Assembly: GCA_000955875.1 (NCBI GenBank)
Contig: JYOE01000002.1
Location: forward strand, 1 to 64,000
Source of the DNA: Terrabacter sp. 28
GTDB lineage: Bacteria > Actinomycetota > Actinomycetes > Actinomycetales > Dermatophilaceae
Reading direction: 5' to 3'
DNA: 64,000 bases
Positions within the stretch are counted from its first letter, which is position 1. The number at the start of each line of letters is the position of its first letter. The notes below the pieces were generated by a model. It saw nothing but the letters and a program-made list of their open reading frames with translations, did not search any database and was not told the origin of the DNA. Made by a program: the position numbers and the translations under genes. Shown here in pieces: positions 9,176-17,754 of this stretch.

Positions 9176-10039
9176 TCAAGCCGGCCGGCCGGCCGTGAGC
9201 TTGTCCCAGATGGACCCGGCGTTGAGCGTCTGGATGTGGTCCATCATGTAGCCCTGACCCACATCGACCGGGTACCGCTCGGCGAAGTTGACCTTCGCCA
9301 CGGTCTCCTCACGGCTCCATCCGTTCGCTACGGCGTCGGCGACGGCCTGCACCCAGTCGACGAGGTTGGCCCGCTGCCGCGCCAGGTAGGCAGAAGTCAC
9401 GACGGGGCCGTGCCCCGGGATGACCCAGTCGACGTCGAGCTGGGAGATGCGATCCAGGGCCGCGAGCCATTGCGTGACGTTGGAGCCCATGAGCCAGGTC
9501 TGGCATTCGGAGAAGATCGTGTCGCCGGTGAAGACGACTCGTTCCTGCGGGACATGGACGGCGATCTGCCCGGGCGTGTGGCCGGGGGTGTGGATCAGCT
9601 CGAAGTTGTGCGAGCCGAGGCTGATCGTCAGGTCGCCGGTGAAGACGATGTCGGCGCGGCCGGGGTCTGCGAAGTAGGTTTCGCGGTCCGGGAAGATCGC
9701 CTCGCCCTCGGGGTCGTCTGACGGGATCGCCTCGTGCGCGTAGTCGAACGAGTCGAGGCTCGGGGTGACCTCCATGAAGTTGTCGGCGACCCCCTGGTGG
9801 TGCACGATCGGGCCGGCACCGCGGAAGTAGAAGTTGCCGAAGATGTGGTCCACGTGGTGCTCGGTGTTGATGACGTACCGGATGGGCCCGAGGGCCTCGG
9901 CCTCCTGCCGCATGGCGACGGCGCGGGTGGGCAACTGCGGCGTGTCGATGATGACGACGCCGTCGCTGGTGGCGACCATGCTCGGGTTGCAGCCGCGCAG
10001 CGTGGTGTCGGTGAAGACGTTCGGGGTGACCTTCTGCAT
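9176..10039 (-). CDS. metallo-beta-lactamase-fold hydrolase
   Basis: A 287-residue cytosolic MBL-fold protein. The metal motif reads EHHVDH (about residues 60-65), so the first histidine of the usual HxHxDH is a glutamate. Later ligands are normal: HTPGHTPGQ, FTGDTIF and PGHGPV. A good ribosome site (AAGGAA) lies 8 bases before the ATG. It is gene 12 of the island operon, between aldehyde dehydrogenase and adenylate kinase. A hydrolytic role on a thioester, lactone or ester intermediate is plausible; the substrate cannot be told from sequence. It has no signal peptide, which argues against antibiotic resistance. Confidence 0.85.
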   Translation of the reverse strand: MQKVTPNVFTDTTLRGCNPSMVATSDGVVIIDTPQLPTRAVAMRQEAEALGPIRYVINTEHHVDHIFGNFYFRGAGPIVHHQGVADNFMEVTPSLDSFDYAHEAIPSDDPEGEAIFPDRETYFADPGRADIVFTGDLTISLGSHNFELIHTPGHTPGQIAVHVPQERVVFTGDTIFSECQTWLMGSNVTQWLAALDRISQLDVDWVIPGHGPVVTSAYLARQRANLVDWVQAVADAVANGWSREETVAKVNFAERYPVDVGQGYMMDHIQTLNAGSIWDKLTAGRPA

Positions 10040-10071
10040 CGTTTCGTTCCTTGGTTTCGTGGGGCCGCGGG

Positions 10072-11457
10072 TCAGCCGATGACCACGGTGCGGGTGTTGG
10101 TGAACTCGAGGGCGCCGGCCACGCCGAGCTCACGCCCATACCCGGACTGCTTGACGCCGCCGAACGGCAGCCGCGGGTCGGAGGCGGTGACCGCGTTGAC
10201 GAACAGCGCCCCGGACTGGATGCGCCCACCCACCGCCAGGGCCCTGTCCGTGTCGGCCGACCAGACACTGGCCCCGAGCCCGTACGGGGTCGCGTTCGCC
10301 AGTTCGATCGCCTCCTCGTCCGAGCCGAAGCCGATGACGGCGGCTGCGGGCCCGAACGTCTCCTCCGCCATGACGGGCATGGTCGGTGTCACCGCGGTCA
10401 GGACCGTCGGGGCGTACCACGACGCGCCGTGCTCCAGCCGGACGCCGCCCGTCAGGACTGTGGCTCCGGCCTCGACCGAGCCCGCGATCTGCCGGTCCAA
10501 GTTGTCCACCAGGTCGGGTCGGGCCAGCGGGCCGATACGGGTACCTTCCTCGGTCGGGTCACCGATATGCAGCTGCGAGACAGCCTCGGCGAACCGGCGC
10601 CCGAATTCCTCGACGAGCGACTCGTGGACGATGAACCGTTTCGCGCACAGGCACGACTGGCCGGTGTTGAGGAACCGGGCCGAGACGGCCTTGGGCACCA
10701 CCTCGTCGAGATCGGCGTCGGCCAGCACGACGAACGGGTCCGAGCCGCCCAGCTCGAGTACGCTCTTCTTCGCCGCCTGCCCGGCGGCGGCCGCGACGTG
10801 CGCACCAGCGCGGTTGCTACCGGTCAACGTCACCGCGGCCACGCGGTCGTCTGCGATGAGATCGGCAACTGCGGTGGGCACGTCCGGCTCGGCGATGACC
10901 AGGGTCCGGAAGACGTCGTTGGGGATGCCGGCCTTGACCAGCAACGCCTCGATGGCCAACGCGGTGCCGGTCACGTTCGGGGAGTGCTTGAGCAGAGCGG
11001 TGTTGCCGGCCATCAGGGTCGGGGCCGCGAACCGGAACACCTGCCAGAACGGGAAGTTCCACGGCATGATCGCCAGCACTACCCCGAGCGGCTCGTGCCG
11101 GATCAGGCTGCGCGACCCGGCCGCCTGCACCTCCTCGTCGGCGAGCACGCGGGGGGCGGTATCGGCGTAGTAGTCGCAGACCCAGGCGCACTTCTCGACC
11201 TCGGCTCGCGCCTCGGTGATCGGCTTGCCCATCTCGCGGGTGGCCAGCAGGGCGAGCTCGTCGGCTTGGCCGCGCAGCTGCTCGGCGACCGCCCGCAGGA
11301 GGCCGGCGCGCGCGTCCACCTGCGTGGCTGCCCACGGCTGCTGCGCGTTCGCGACCGCGGCGACGACGGCGTCCAGGTCGGCGGCCGTCATCGGGGTGAA
11401 CTGCTCCAGCGGTTCCCCGGTGGCCGGGTTGATGGTGATGATCGGGTCAGAGGACAC
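10072..11457 (-). CDS. NAD(P)-dependent aldehyde dehydrogenase (succinate-semialdehyde type)
   Basis: A 461-residue aldehyde dehydrogenase oxidising an aldehyde to a carboxylate. The catalytic cysteine is in GQSCLCAKR, the general-base glutamate in LELGGSDPFVV, and the cofactor loop in MPWNFPFWQ. Length and these motifs resemble short semialdehyde dehydrogenases of the GabD/Sad group. I chose the GTG at 11457, which overlaps the end of the preceding CoxG-like gene by 11 bases and has AAAGGA upstream; the longer open frame is out-of-frame sequence of that gene. In the island pathway it would act after the molybdenum hydroxylase or after dephosphorylation; its actual aldehyde is unknown. Confidence 0.9.
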   Translation of the reverse strand: MSSDPIITINPATGEPLEQFTPMTAADLDAVVAAVANAQQPWAATQVDARAGLLRAVAEQLRGQADELALLATREMGKPITEARAEVEKCAWVCDYYADTAPRVLADEEVQAAGSRSLIRHEPLGVVLAIMPWNFPFWQVFRFAAPTLMAGNTALLKHSPNVTGTALAIEALLVKAGIPNDVFRTLVIAEPDVPTAVADLIADDRVAAVTLTGSNRAGAHVAAAAGQAAKKSVLELGGSDPFVVLADADLDEVVPKAVSARFLNTGQSCLCAKRFIVHESLVEEFGRRFAEAVSQLHIGDPTEEGTRIGPLARPDLVDNLDRQIAGSVEAGATVLTGGVRLEHGASWYAPTVLTAVTPTMPVMAEETFGPAAAVIGFGSDEEAIELANATPYGLGASVWSADTDRALAVGGRIQSGALFVNAVTASDPRLPFGGVKQSGYGRELGVAGALEFTNTRTVVIG

Positions 11458-12190
11458 GACGAACGATCCTTTCCAGCGTGCGGTTCTTGCCGTACAGGTA
11501 GCCGATGACCATGCCCACCAGGGCGGCTCCGGTCGGGACGAGGACGGCCTTGGCTGCGCTCGATCCGAGAAGCAGGGACATCGCGTCGAGCCCGTCGTCG
11601 CCGGCGGGCACGAAGGGCGCTGGGGCGGCGGCAGACTGCCGGGCCCCAACTGCATTGGACGGTCCGGGGGACGATCCGGCGTCCAGGGCTCCGGAGGGCG
11701 TGGCGGTCTGTGCACCCCGGGCGGGCTGTGCACCGTCGGCGACCGCGGCCCCGGAGGCGATGAGCTGCGCGAGGTTGGCGGCGAAGGTCCCCAGCATGCG
11801 GTTGCTGACGTCCTTCATGACCCCGCCGCCGAACTGGGCGGCCTTGCCGCTGACCCTCAGGTCGGTGATCACGTGCACCTCCGTGGCGTCCCCGCGCTCG
11901 TGCAGCGACGCGGTCACGCTGGCCTGTGCTCCGCCGTTGCCCTTGGCGTCGCGGCCTTGTGCCTGAAGGACGACACGTCGCTCCTGGGGGAACTTCTCCA
12001 GGACGCCCTCGCCCTTGAAGGTCATCGACATCGGTCCGAGCTTGATCTTCATGCCACCCTCGAAGGCGTCGCCGTCGACCGATGTGACGGCGGCGCCGGG
12101 CAGGCAGGGGGCGATCTTCTGGACGTCGACCAGTAGGGCGAACGCCTGGTCGGCGGGGACGGGGACCGTGAAGTCGTGCACGAGTTCCAT
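11447..12190 (-). CDS. CoxG-like SRPBCC protein with C-terminal membrane anchor
   Basis: A 247-residue protein with an N-terminal CoxG/SRPBCC domain (about 1-150; starts MELVHDFTVPVPADQAFALL and contains KIAPCLPGA), then an Ala/Pro/Gly-rich linker and one hydrophobic helix near the C-terminus (KAVLVPTGAALVGMVIGYLY) ending in basic residues. CoxG proteins accompany CO-dehydrogenase-family molybdenum hydroxylases and are thought to dock the enzyme at the membrane. Presence in the same operon as the three Mo-hydroxylase subunits supports an electron-transfer or membrane-recruitment role here. The ATG at 12190 is preceded by AAGGACC. Confidence 0.85.
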   Translation of the reverse strand: MELVHDFTVPVPADQAFALLVDVQKIAPCLPGAAVTSVDGDAFEGGMKIKLGPMSMTFKGEGVLEKFPQERRVVLQAQGRDAKGNGGAQASVTASLHERGDATEVHVITDLRVSGKAAQFGGGVMKDVSNRMLGTFAANLAQLIASGAAVADGAQPARGAQTATPSGALDAGSSPGPSNAVGARQSAAAPAPFVPAGDDGLDAMSLLLGSSAAKAVLVPTGAALVGMVIGYLYGKNRTLERIVRRVL

Positions 12191-12239
12191 GTCGAGGTCC
12201 TTGGGTGCGTAAGAGGTAGGTGGGTGGAGGCGGGAGGTG

Positions 12240-12908
12240 TCAGCGTGTTGCGGCGAGCAAGTCGATGGCGTCGACGTGCAGGGTTCGGTCGCCGCCCACG
12301 GTGACGTGGGCGCCCGTGACGTAGCCCGGTTCACCGGGGTCGCGGCCCGTGTGAGCCAGTAGCAGAGATCGCAGCAGGGGCGAGTGTGTGACTCCGACGA
12401 TCAGGCGCCCGGCCAGCGGGCCTGGGTCGGCGATGCTGAGGGCGAACCGGCTGAGGCGGATCGCCAGGTCAGATGAGGTCTCACCCGGCGGATCCGTCTG
12501 GGCTAGCCACCAGCCGATCCGGTCGCCCGCGGAAAAGAAGTGCGCCCACCACGGGTTGGCGTCGGCCTGCTCGGCCGTCATGTCGGGTACCTGTTCGGCC
12601 AGGGTCTCGGCGGAGCTGACCATGTTGACGCGCGAGCCGGCGGCGTACATGTCCGGGTTCCTGAGGGCGAAGTTGTCCACGGGCCCCTGCACGCGGGACC
12701 GGTCCCCTATGCCGCGGCCGATCGCCTCAGCGGTCTCGCGGGTGCGGCGGGTCCCGCCGTAGAGCAGGGTGATGGGTTGCCCAAAGCGGTCAGCGAGGGC
12801 GCTGCCGACGCGTTCAGCGTGCAGCAGCCCGTCCCGCGTCACGGGGACGTCGCCGCGGTGCGAGGCCACCTCTCCGTGACGCAGGAGCAGGACTGTCGTG
12901 TCTGGCAT
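12240..12908 (-). CDS. histidine phosphatase family protein
   Basis: A 222-residue member of the phosphoglycerate-mutase-like histidine phosphatase family. The catalytic RHGE is at residues 10-13, an R-x-x-R-T-x-E motif follows near residue 55 (RRTRETAE), and the second catalytic histidine is in VTHSPLLRS. The family forms a phosphohistidine and releases inorganic phosphate from small phosphoesters or acts as a mutase. In this operon, whose first enzyme pair should make a phosphoester, a phosphatase that removes that group later is the simplest reading (inference). It starts 11 bases after the ABM-domain gene and lacks a clear ribosome site, so coupled translation is likely. Confidence 0.88.
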   Translation of the reverse strand: MPDTTVLLLRHGEVASHRGDVPVTRDGLLHAERVGSALADRFGQPITLLYGGTRRTRETAEAIGRGIGDRSRVQGPVDNFALRNPDMYAAGSRVNMVSSAETLAEQVPDMTAEQADANPWWAHFFSAGDRIGWWLAQTDPPGETSSDLAIRLSRFALSIADPGPLAGRLIVGVTHSPLLRSLLLAHTGRDPGEPGYVTGAHVTVGGDRTLHVDAIDLLAATR

Positions 12909-12919
12909 GGGTCAGACGG

Positions 12920-13213
12920 TCAGGCGTCGATGGTCGTGTAGGTCTTCACCGAGCGCTCCTCGAGGTACTCGATGATGTAGCCGAAGACGTTCTCCTGGAA
13001 GTGCGGGGTCGCCTTGTGGGCCTCGTAGGCGGCCTCGTCGACGTACTGCTCGTAGAGGAAGAACGTGCGGGGGTCCTCGGGGTTGACCTGGGCCTGGTAG
13101 AAGAGGTTGCCCTCCTCGGCGCGCGAGAGCGGGGTCATCTTGACGATGGTCTCCTCGACCCGCTTCTCCTCGCCTTCCTTGGCCAACCACGTTGCTGCCA
13201 CGACGAATGCCAT
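12920..13213 (-). CDS. ABM-fold (YgiN-like) monooxygenase domain protein
   Basis: A 97-residue single-domain protein of the antibiotic biosynthesis monooxygenase / quinol monooxygenase fold. Family-like signatures are the N-terminal strand VVAATWLAKEGEEKRVEE, the central EGNLFYQAQ, FFLYEQYVDEAAYEAHKATPHF (the Y/W-x4-AH-x2-T-x-HF pattern) and a C-terminal strand. Ribosome site AAGGAG lies 6 bases before the ATG. Relatives act on quinols or aromatic intermediates without cofactors, but many have no known activity. Its position between the FAH-family hydrolase and the phosphatase suggests an aromatic or quinone-like intermediate, without proving it. Confidence 0.82.
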   Translation of the reverse strand: MAFVVAATWLAKEGEEKRVEETIVKMTPLSRAEEGNLFYQAQVNPEDPRTFFLYEQYVDEAAYEAHKATPHFQENVFGYIIEYLEERSVKTYTTIDA

Positions 13214-13274
13214 GAACTTCTCCTTGCTTTTCTTGGGGTCTGTCCGGTGGTGCGGTTTCTGGGGGCGGGCCTGC

Positions 13275-14135
13275 TCAGTCCGGCCGTGGGCCCACGGTGT
13301 TGATCAAGACGCCGATGCCGCTGGCTTCCATCTCGATGAGGTCGCCGGGTCGCAGCCAGCGGTCCAGCTCGAGTCCCGAGCCACCGGTGGCGGTCCCGGA
13401 GCCGAGGAGCTCCCCGGCTCGCAGGGTCAGTCCCTGGGAGGCGTAGGCGATCATCGACTCGAACGAGTGGTGCATGGCCGCGGTGTTGTCCCCGCCCCAC
13501 CGCTCGCCGTTGACCCGCACCTCCAGGTCGACATCGTGCGGGTCGATCTCGTCAGCGGTGACGATGCACGGTCCAAGGACGTTGGAGCCGTCCCAGTCCT
13601 TGGCCTTGCACGGGCCCATGCCGACCGGCAGCTCGCGGGTCTGGGTGTCCCTGGCGGACATGTCGTTCCAGATCGTGTACCCGAAGACGTGCTCCAGGGC
13701 ATTGGCCTCGGTGATGTCCTTGCCGCGGCGCCCGATGATCGCGGCGAGCTCGAGCTCGTGGTCGAGCTTGTCGGTGTACGCGGGCCATGGGATCTCATCG
13801 CCCGGGCCGATGACGGTGTCAGTCAGGCCTTTGTAGTAGGCGGGCACGGAGTACCACTCGTCCGGGATCGCTTTGCCGAGGCGGGCGAAGGCGCTCTTGA
13901 GGTGGCCCTCGAAGGCCAAGAAGTCGCGGATCGTCCGCGGACGCAGCGGGGCAAGCAGTCGCACGGAATCTGCTCGGCCTGCCAGCGTGGTCGTGCCATG
14001 GGGCGCGCCGGCCTCGATGAAGGCGACCATGTCGCCGTCGAAGCCGACGTCGATGACGTCTTCACCGTCGAGGTAGGCGACTCGGCCGGTCGGTGCCGCG
14101 GTGTCGGCGCTGGGGGCGTAGGTCACGTACTTCAC
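13275..14135 (-). CDS. fumarylacetoacetate hydrolase family protein
   Basis: A 286-residue FAH-superfamily protein. The metal-binding acidic motif is HELELAAIIG, followed by FGYTIWNDMSARD and a C-terminal GSGTATGGSG loop; an N-terminal domain is present. FAH enzymes hydrolyse, decarboxylate or isomerise beta-diketo/enol acids, typically after aromatic ring cleavage. The start is the GTG at 14135, which forms a GTGA overlap with the stop of the small Mo-hydroxylase subunit; GAGGAGG sits within that upstream gene. This translational coupling ties it to the oxidation step. Exact reaction unknown; isomerase and acylpyruvase activities are equally possible. Confidence 0.9.
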   Translation of the reverse strand: MKYVTYAPSADTAAPTGRVAYLDGEDVIDVGFDGDMVAFIEAGAPHGTTTLAGRADSVRLLAPLRPRTIRDFLAFEGHLKSAFARLGKAIPDEWYSVPAYYKGLTDTVIGPGDEIPWPAYTDKLDHELELAAIIGRRGKDITEANALEHVFGYTIWNDMSARDTQTRELPVGMGPCKAKDWDGSNVLGPCIVTADEIDPHDVDLEVRVNGERWGGDNTAAMHHSFESMIAYASQGLTLRAGELLGSGTATGGSGLELDRWLRPGDLIEMEASGIGVLINTVGPRPD

Positions 14136-14575
14136 TGGGCGGCCTCCTCGATGGCGTCGATGATCTTCAGGTAGCAGCCGCAGCGGCACAGGTTGCCCCC
14201 GAGCCCCTCACGGATCTCCTCGCGGTCTGCGGCATGGCCTTCGGCCACCATCGCCCGTCCGGTCAGCACCATCCCGGGGATGCAGAAGCCGCACTGGAAG
14301 GCGTGATGGCGGTCGAAGCAGCGGACGACCGCGTCGTCCTCGGGGATGCCCTCGATGGTGGTGATCTCCGTGCCCTGCGCGAGCGGGGCCATGAGGATGC
14401 ACGCGGACACGGGCTGCTCGTCCATCAGGACGGTGCAGGTGCCGCAGAGGCCGACGCCGCAGGTGACGCGCGGGCCGGTCAGGCCGGCGTGCTCGCGAAG
14501 GACGTCGACGAGCATGGTCTCGGGCTCGACGTCAGCGTGGATGGTGCGTCCGTTGACGCGTAGGGCGAGGTTCAT
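14132..14575 (-). CDS. molybdenum hydroxylase small subunit (2Fe-2S)
   Basis: A 147-residue CoxS/CutS-type iron-sulfur subunit. The plant-ferredoxin 2Fe-2S site is CGVGLCGTC plus a later C (residues 39-60), and the second cluster site is CGFC with CRCGC (near 100-135), as in the xanthine dehydrogenase family. It passes electrons from the molybdopterin site to FAD. The ATG overlaps the large-subunit stop as ATGA and has AAGGAGAGGAGG upstream. The L-S order after M matches other actinobacterial sets. No twin-arginine or other signal is present, so the enzyme is cytosolic. Confidence 0.93.
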   Translation of the reverse strand: MNLALRVNGRTIHADVEPETMLVDVLREHAGLTGPRVTCGVGLCGTCTVLMDEQPVSACILMAPLAQGTEITTIEGIPEDDAVVRCFDRHHAFQCGFCIPGMVLTGRAMVAEGHAADREEIREGLGGNLCRCGCYLKIIDAIEEAAQ

Positions 14576-16839
14576 GCGCCCTCCTCTCCTTGGATGTGGC
14601 CGACCGGGGGACTGGCCTGCTCGTGGCTGGGGGCCGCGGCCAGGACGCGTTCGGGTGTCATGGGCAGCCGGGTCACGTGGTACCCGAAGGACGCGACGGC
14701 GTTGCCGATGGCCGGGGGAACCGGCGGGACGGCGGTCTCGCCGAGGCCGTGAACTTCGGCGCCGGGGATCTGCATGACCTTGTGACTGATCGACACGACG
14801 TCGAGGGCGGAGGCGATGTTGTAGTCCGACAGGTTCGGGTTGGTCATCTGCCCGTCGCTGAACTGGAGCTCCTCGAAGAGCGCTGAGCCGAGTCCGAGGA
14901 TCATCGACCCCTCGTTCTGCAGGTCTGCGCCGTGTGGGTTGACGACCTTGCCGGCGTAGGAGGAGGCGTACAGGGTCCGGAGGGTGATGACGCCGGTCTC
15001 CTCGTCGACGTCCAGGCTGGCGGCGGCAGAGCCTTGGTGCCAGTGAGAGGAGGCGACGCCCTGGCCGGTGTCGGGGTCGAGTCCGCCGTCGTTGGAGACG
15101 TACCCGTGGCCGACGGTGCCGTGCTGGAGCAGGTCCTGCGCGGCGTCGGCAAGTGCCCGGCTCATCATGTGGGTCGACCGGCTGGAGGTGGTGCGGGTGT
15201 CGTAGGGGACGCGGTCGGTGTCCGGGGTGCACACGACGATCTGGTCGACGTCGCACTTGAGGTACTCGGCGGCCAGGCGGGTCAGCATCTCCGAGGCGCC
15301 CTGGCCCATGTCGGCGGTACCGGCCTGGACCTCATACCGTCCGTCGGGCAGCAGCTGGATGCGTGCCTCCGCCTTCGAGGGCGTCTGCATCCCCTTGAGC
15401 ATGATGGCCACGCCCTTGCCGGCGCGGTCGCCGTCCTTTTCCCAGCCGACGGCCGAGGCGGCGTCGTCGAGCAGCTCCTCGAAGTGACTGTCGTGCATCA
15501 CCTCGCCGGTGCAGAAGGTGTCACCCTCGCGCAGCAGGTTCTGCCGGCGCAGCTCGACGGCGTCGATGCCGAGTCGGTCGGCCAGCAGGTCGACGGCACG
15601 CTCGGAGGCCCAGACGGACTGCATCGCGCCGTAGCCGCGGAAGGCACCACCGGGTGGCAGGTTGGTGTAGATGCAGTAGGAGTCGACGGCGACGTGCTCG
15701 AAGCGGTAGGGCCCGACTCCGGCATAGCCCATCTTCTGCGCGACACCGGGGCCGCAGTCGGCGTAGGCGCCCGTGTTGACATACGCCCAGATGCGTTTGG
15801 CAACGAAGGTGCCGTCAGCCTTGGCGCCCAAGCGGATGCGGACCGTCGAGGGGTGACGGGTGACCTCGTTGAACACCTCGTCGCGGTCCAGGACGCAGCG
15901 CACCGGGCGGCCGCTGACGCGTGCGGCGAGGGCGGTGATGGCTTCAGTGCGGATGAACGTCTTGGCGCCGAAGGCGCCACCCATCGGGGGAACAACGATC
16001 CGCACGTCGTCGGCAGCCAGCCCGAAGATGTGCGCGAGGTCCTGGCGCATGTTGAACGGGGTCTGGGTGCCGGTGACGACTTCCAGGCGGCCCTCGACCC
16101 ACTGGGCGTTGGTGGCGTGCGGTTCCATCGGCACGTGGGCCGCGGCCGGGGTGTGGAAGACCTCGTCGATGATGACGTCCGCCTGCGCGAACGCGTCGGC
16201 CAGGGCCGTGTCGGAATCGTCGAGCTCGGTGATGACGTTCGGTTCCTGCCGGCCCTGCAGGGCTGCGGTGCGGATCCGGAACCGGTGGCACACGTTGGTG
16301 CCGTCCTGCGGGCGCATGTCGAAGTAAGCGGAGTCCGACTCGGAGGTCGCGTGCGAACGGTGGACGAGCAACGCGTCCGGGGCGATTGCGGCCATCTCGT
16401 CGAAGACGGCCGGGGCGCGTTCGTAGCTGACCTCGACGAGCGATGCCGCGATCCGGGCAGCGGCCAGGGTGGGGGCAAGGACGGCGGCAATCGCGTCACC
16501 GACGAACTTCGGCTCCCGGGTCAGGACGGTCTGGTCGGCGATCTGGCATCCGAATGCGGGCAGGCCGGCGGCGTCCACGTCGTCGGGGGTCAGGAAGATG
16601 ATCTCGTCGTCCAGAAGGGCGGTCTGGAAGCCGGTGACCCGGCCCGCGGGCACCGAGGAGCGGATGATGCGCAGGTGCCACTCGCCCGGGATTCCGCCGT
16701 CGGTGGCGTAGCGGATGCCGGCGGTGATGCGCGGGTTGACGCCTTGCACGGCGGAGGTTTCACCGGGTCGCAGTCGTGCGTTACCCGTGCCCTCGTTGTT
16801 GTCCTGGTCGCGGCGGGCGCGCGCGGTCGAGGTGTTCAT
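14572..16839 (-). CDS. molybdenum hydroxylase large subunit (xanthine dehydrogenase family)
   Basis: A 755-residue molybdopterin-binding subunit. Moco-contact motifs are PMGGAFGAKT, GGAFRGYGAMQ and GQGASEMLTRLA, and the catalytic glutamate is in GLGETAVPPVPPAIGN near the C-terminus. The AYRCSFR loop of true CO dehydrogenase is absent, so CO oxidation is unlikely; substrates of this group are N-heterocycles, aldehydes, purines or aromatic compounds. The start is the ATG at 16839, overlapping the FAD-subunit stop as ATGA; the open frame extends far upstream but only as a shadow of that gene. The substrate should be the product of the upstream phosphotransferase or a related compound (inference). 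Confidence 0.93.
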   Translation of the reverse strand: MNTSTARARRDQDNNEGTGNARLRPGETSAVQGVNPRITAGIRYATDGGIPGEWHLRIIRSSVPAGRVTGFQTALLDDEIIFLTPDDVDAAGLPAFGCQIADQTVLTREPKFVGDAIAAVLAPTLAAARIAASLVEVSYERAPAVFDEMAAIAPDALLVHRSHATSESDSAYFDMRPQDGTNVCHRFRIRTAALQGRQEPNVITELDDSDTALADAFAQADVIIDEVFHTPAAAHVPMEPHATNAQWVEGRLEVVTGTQTPFNMRQDLAHIFGLAADDVRIVVPPMGGAFGAKTFIRTEAITALAARVSGRPVRCVLDRDEVFNEVTRHPSTVRIRLGAKADGTFVAKRIWAYVNTGAYADCGPGVAQKMGYAGVGPYRFEHVAVDSYCIYTNLPPGGAFRGYGAMQSVWASERAVDLLADRLGIDAVELRRQNLLREGDTFCTGEVMHDSHFEELLDDAASAVGWEKDGDRAGKGVAIMLKGMQTPSKAEARIQLLPDGRYEVQAGTADMGQGASEMLTRLAAEYLKCDVDQIVVCTPDTDRVPYDTRTTSSRSTHMMSRALADAAQDLLQHGTVGHGYVSNDGGLDPDTGQGVASSHWHQGSAAASLDVDEETGVITLRTLYASSYAGKVVNPHGADLQNEGSMILGLGSALFEELQFSDGQMTNPNLSDYNIASALDVVSISHKVMQIPGAEVHGLGETAVPPVPPAIGNAVASFGYHVTRLPMTPERVLAAAPSHEQASPPVGHIQGEEGA

Positions 16840-17645
16840 GAGCTCACCTGCATCAGGGCTCGGCGGACCTCGACGGCCACGACGCGTCGCCGGTAGGCCG
16901 CGGAGCCGCGGTTGTCGTCGATGTACTCGATCCGTTCCGCGTACCCGGCGCCGATCTCCCGGGCGGAGTCCTCGTTGCCGGGTCGCCAGGTGGCGCACAG
17001 GTCGGCGAAGTGGTGCGGGCGGTCGCTCACGGCTCCGACCACGACTCGAACCGTGCCCTGGTGGACGACGGCGGCGACCGACGAGGAGGGCCGGTCCTCT
17101 TGTGACCGGGTTCGCAGCTTGCGGTAGACGGCGGGCCCTTGTGGCCGCGGGACGATGACTCGGGTGATCAGCTCGTCCTCCTCGAGGCAGGTGCTGTAGT
17201 GCCCGGTGATGAGCTCCTCGATGGGCACCCGACGGCTGCCGCGGACGCTCGCGATCTCCGCGACGGCGCGCGAGGCGACGAGCATGGAGGGCGGGTCGGA
17301 GGCGTAGTCGGCGTCGGCGAGGACTCCTCCGACGGTGGCGACGTTGCGGACGCGCGGGCTGGCCACGGCGCGGAACGCGGCGGCGATGCCGGGCCAGATC
17401 CCGCGGACGTCCTCGTCGAGCTCCAGCCGCCGATGTCGCACCATGGCGCCGATGGACAGGTCCCCAAGTGACTGCAGTCGCGTCAGCTCGCGCACGTCTT
17501 GCAGGGAGATCCAGTCGTCGGCCTCGAGCATCCCGGCCCGGACGAGGATGCCGAGGAAGGTGCCGCCCGCGACGATGATGGCCTCGGGGTTCTCGGCGCG
17601 TGCACGCACGACAGCGTCCACGCTGGTCGGCTGGATCCATGTCAT
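16836..17645 (-). CDS. molybdenum hydroxylase medium subunit (FAD)
   Basis: A 269-residue CoxM-type FAD-binding subunit. FAD motifs are the early IIVAGGTFLG (residues 23-32) and SPRVRNVATVGGVLADADYASD (about 102-123, similar to the usual ATIGGN loop). The C-terminal CO-dehydrogenase flavoprotein domain follows. The ATG at 17645 has AAGGAG about 10 bases upstream. Together with the two downstream overlapping genes it makes a complete M-L-S set. A 109-base gap containing a hairpin separates it from the phosphotransferase genes, so it may begin a separately tuned segment of the operon. Confidence 0.9.
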   Translation of the reverse strand: MTWIQPTSVDAVVRARAENPEAIIVAGGTFLGILVRAGMLEADDWISLQDVRELTRLQSLGDLSIGAMVRHRRLELDEDVRGIWPGIAAAFRAVASPRVRNVATVGGVLADADYASDPPSMLVASRAVAEIASVRGSRRVPIEELITGHYSTCLEEDELITRVIVPRPQGPAVYRKLRTRSQEDRPSSSVAAVVHQGTVRVVVGAVSDRPHHFADLCATWRPGNEDSAREIGAGYAERIEYIDDNRGSAAYRRRVVAVEVRRALMQVSS

Positions 17646-17702
17646 GGTCGGGCCGCTCCTTCCTCGATGTGGTGCTTGTGCGCAGTGGTTCGGCTGACGC
17701 CT

Positions 17703-17743
17703 GGTCCGGCCGGTGTGACGGGGGTGTTCACACCGGACGGACC
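17703..17743 (-). terminator. intra-operon hairpin between phosphotransferase and Mo-hydroxylase genes
   Basis: A 16-bp stem with one mismatch (GGTCCGGCCGGTGTGA against TCACACCGGACGGACC) and a 9-base loop lies in the 109-base gap. No T-run follows on the minus strand. It could be a partial terminator or RNA-processing site setting the ratio between the first three genes and the rest. Confidence 0.55.
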
Positions 17744-17754
17744 GGGCGGCGTGG

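Noticed and set aside
9176..10039. Antibiotic-resistance beta-lactamase
   Set aside because: No signal peptide, altered first metal motif, and operon context all point to a metabolic MBL-fold hydrolase.
14572..16839. Large subunit as CO dehydrogenase (CoxL)
   Set aside because: The AYRCSFR active-site loop of true CO dehydrogenase is missing; GGAFRGYG fits other xanthine-dehydrogenase-family hydroxylases.
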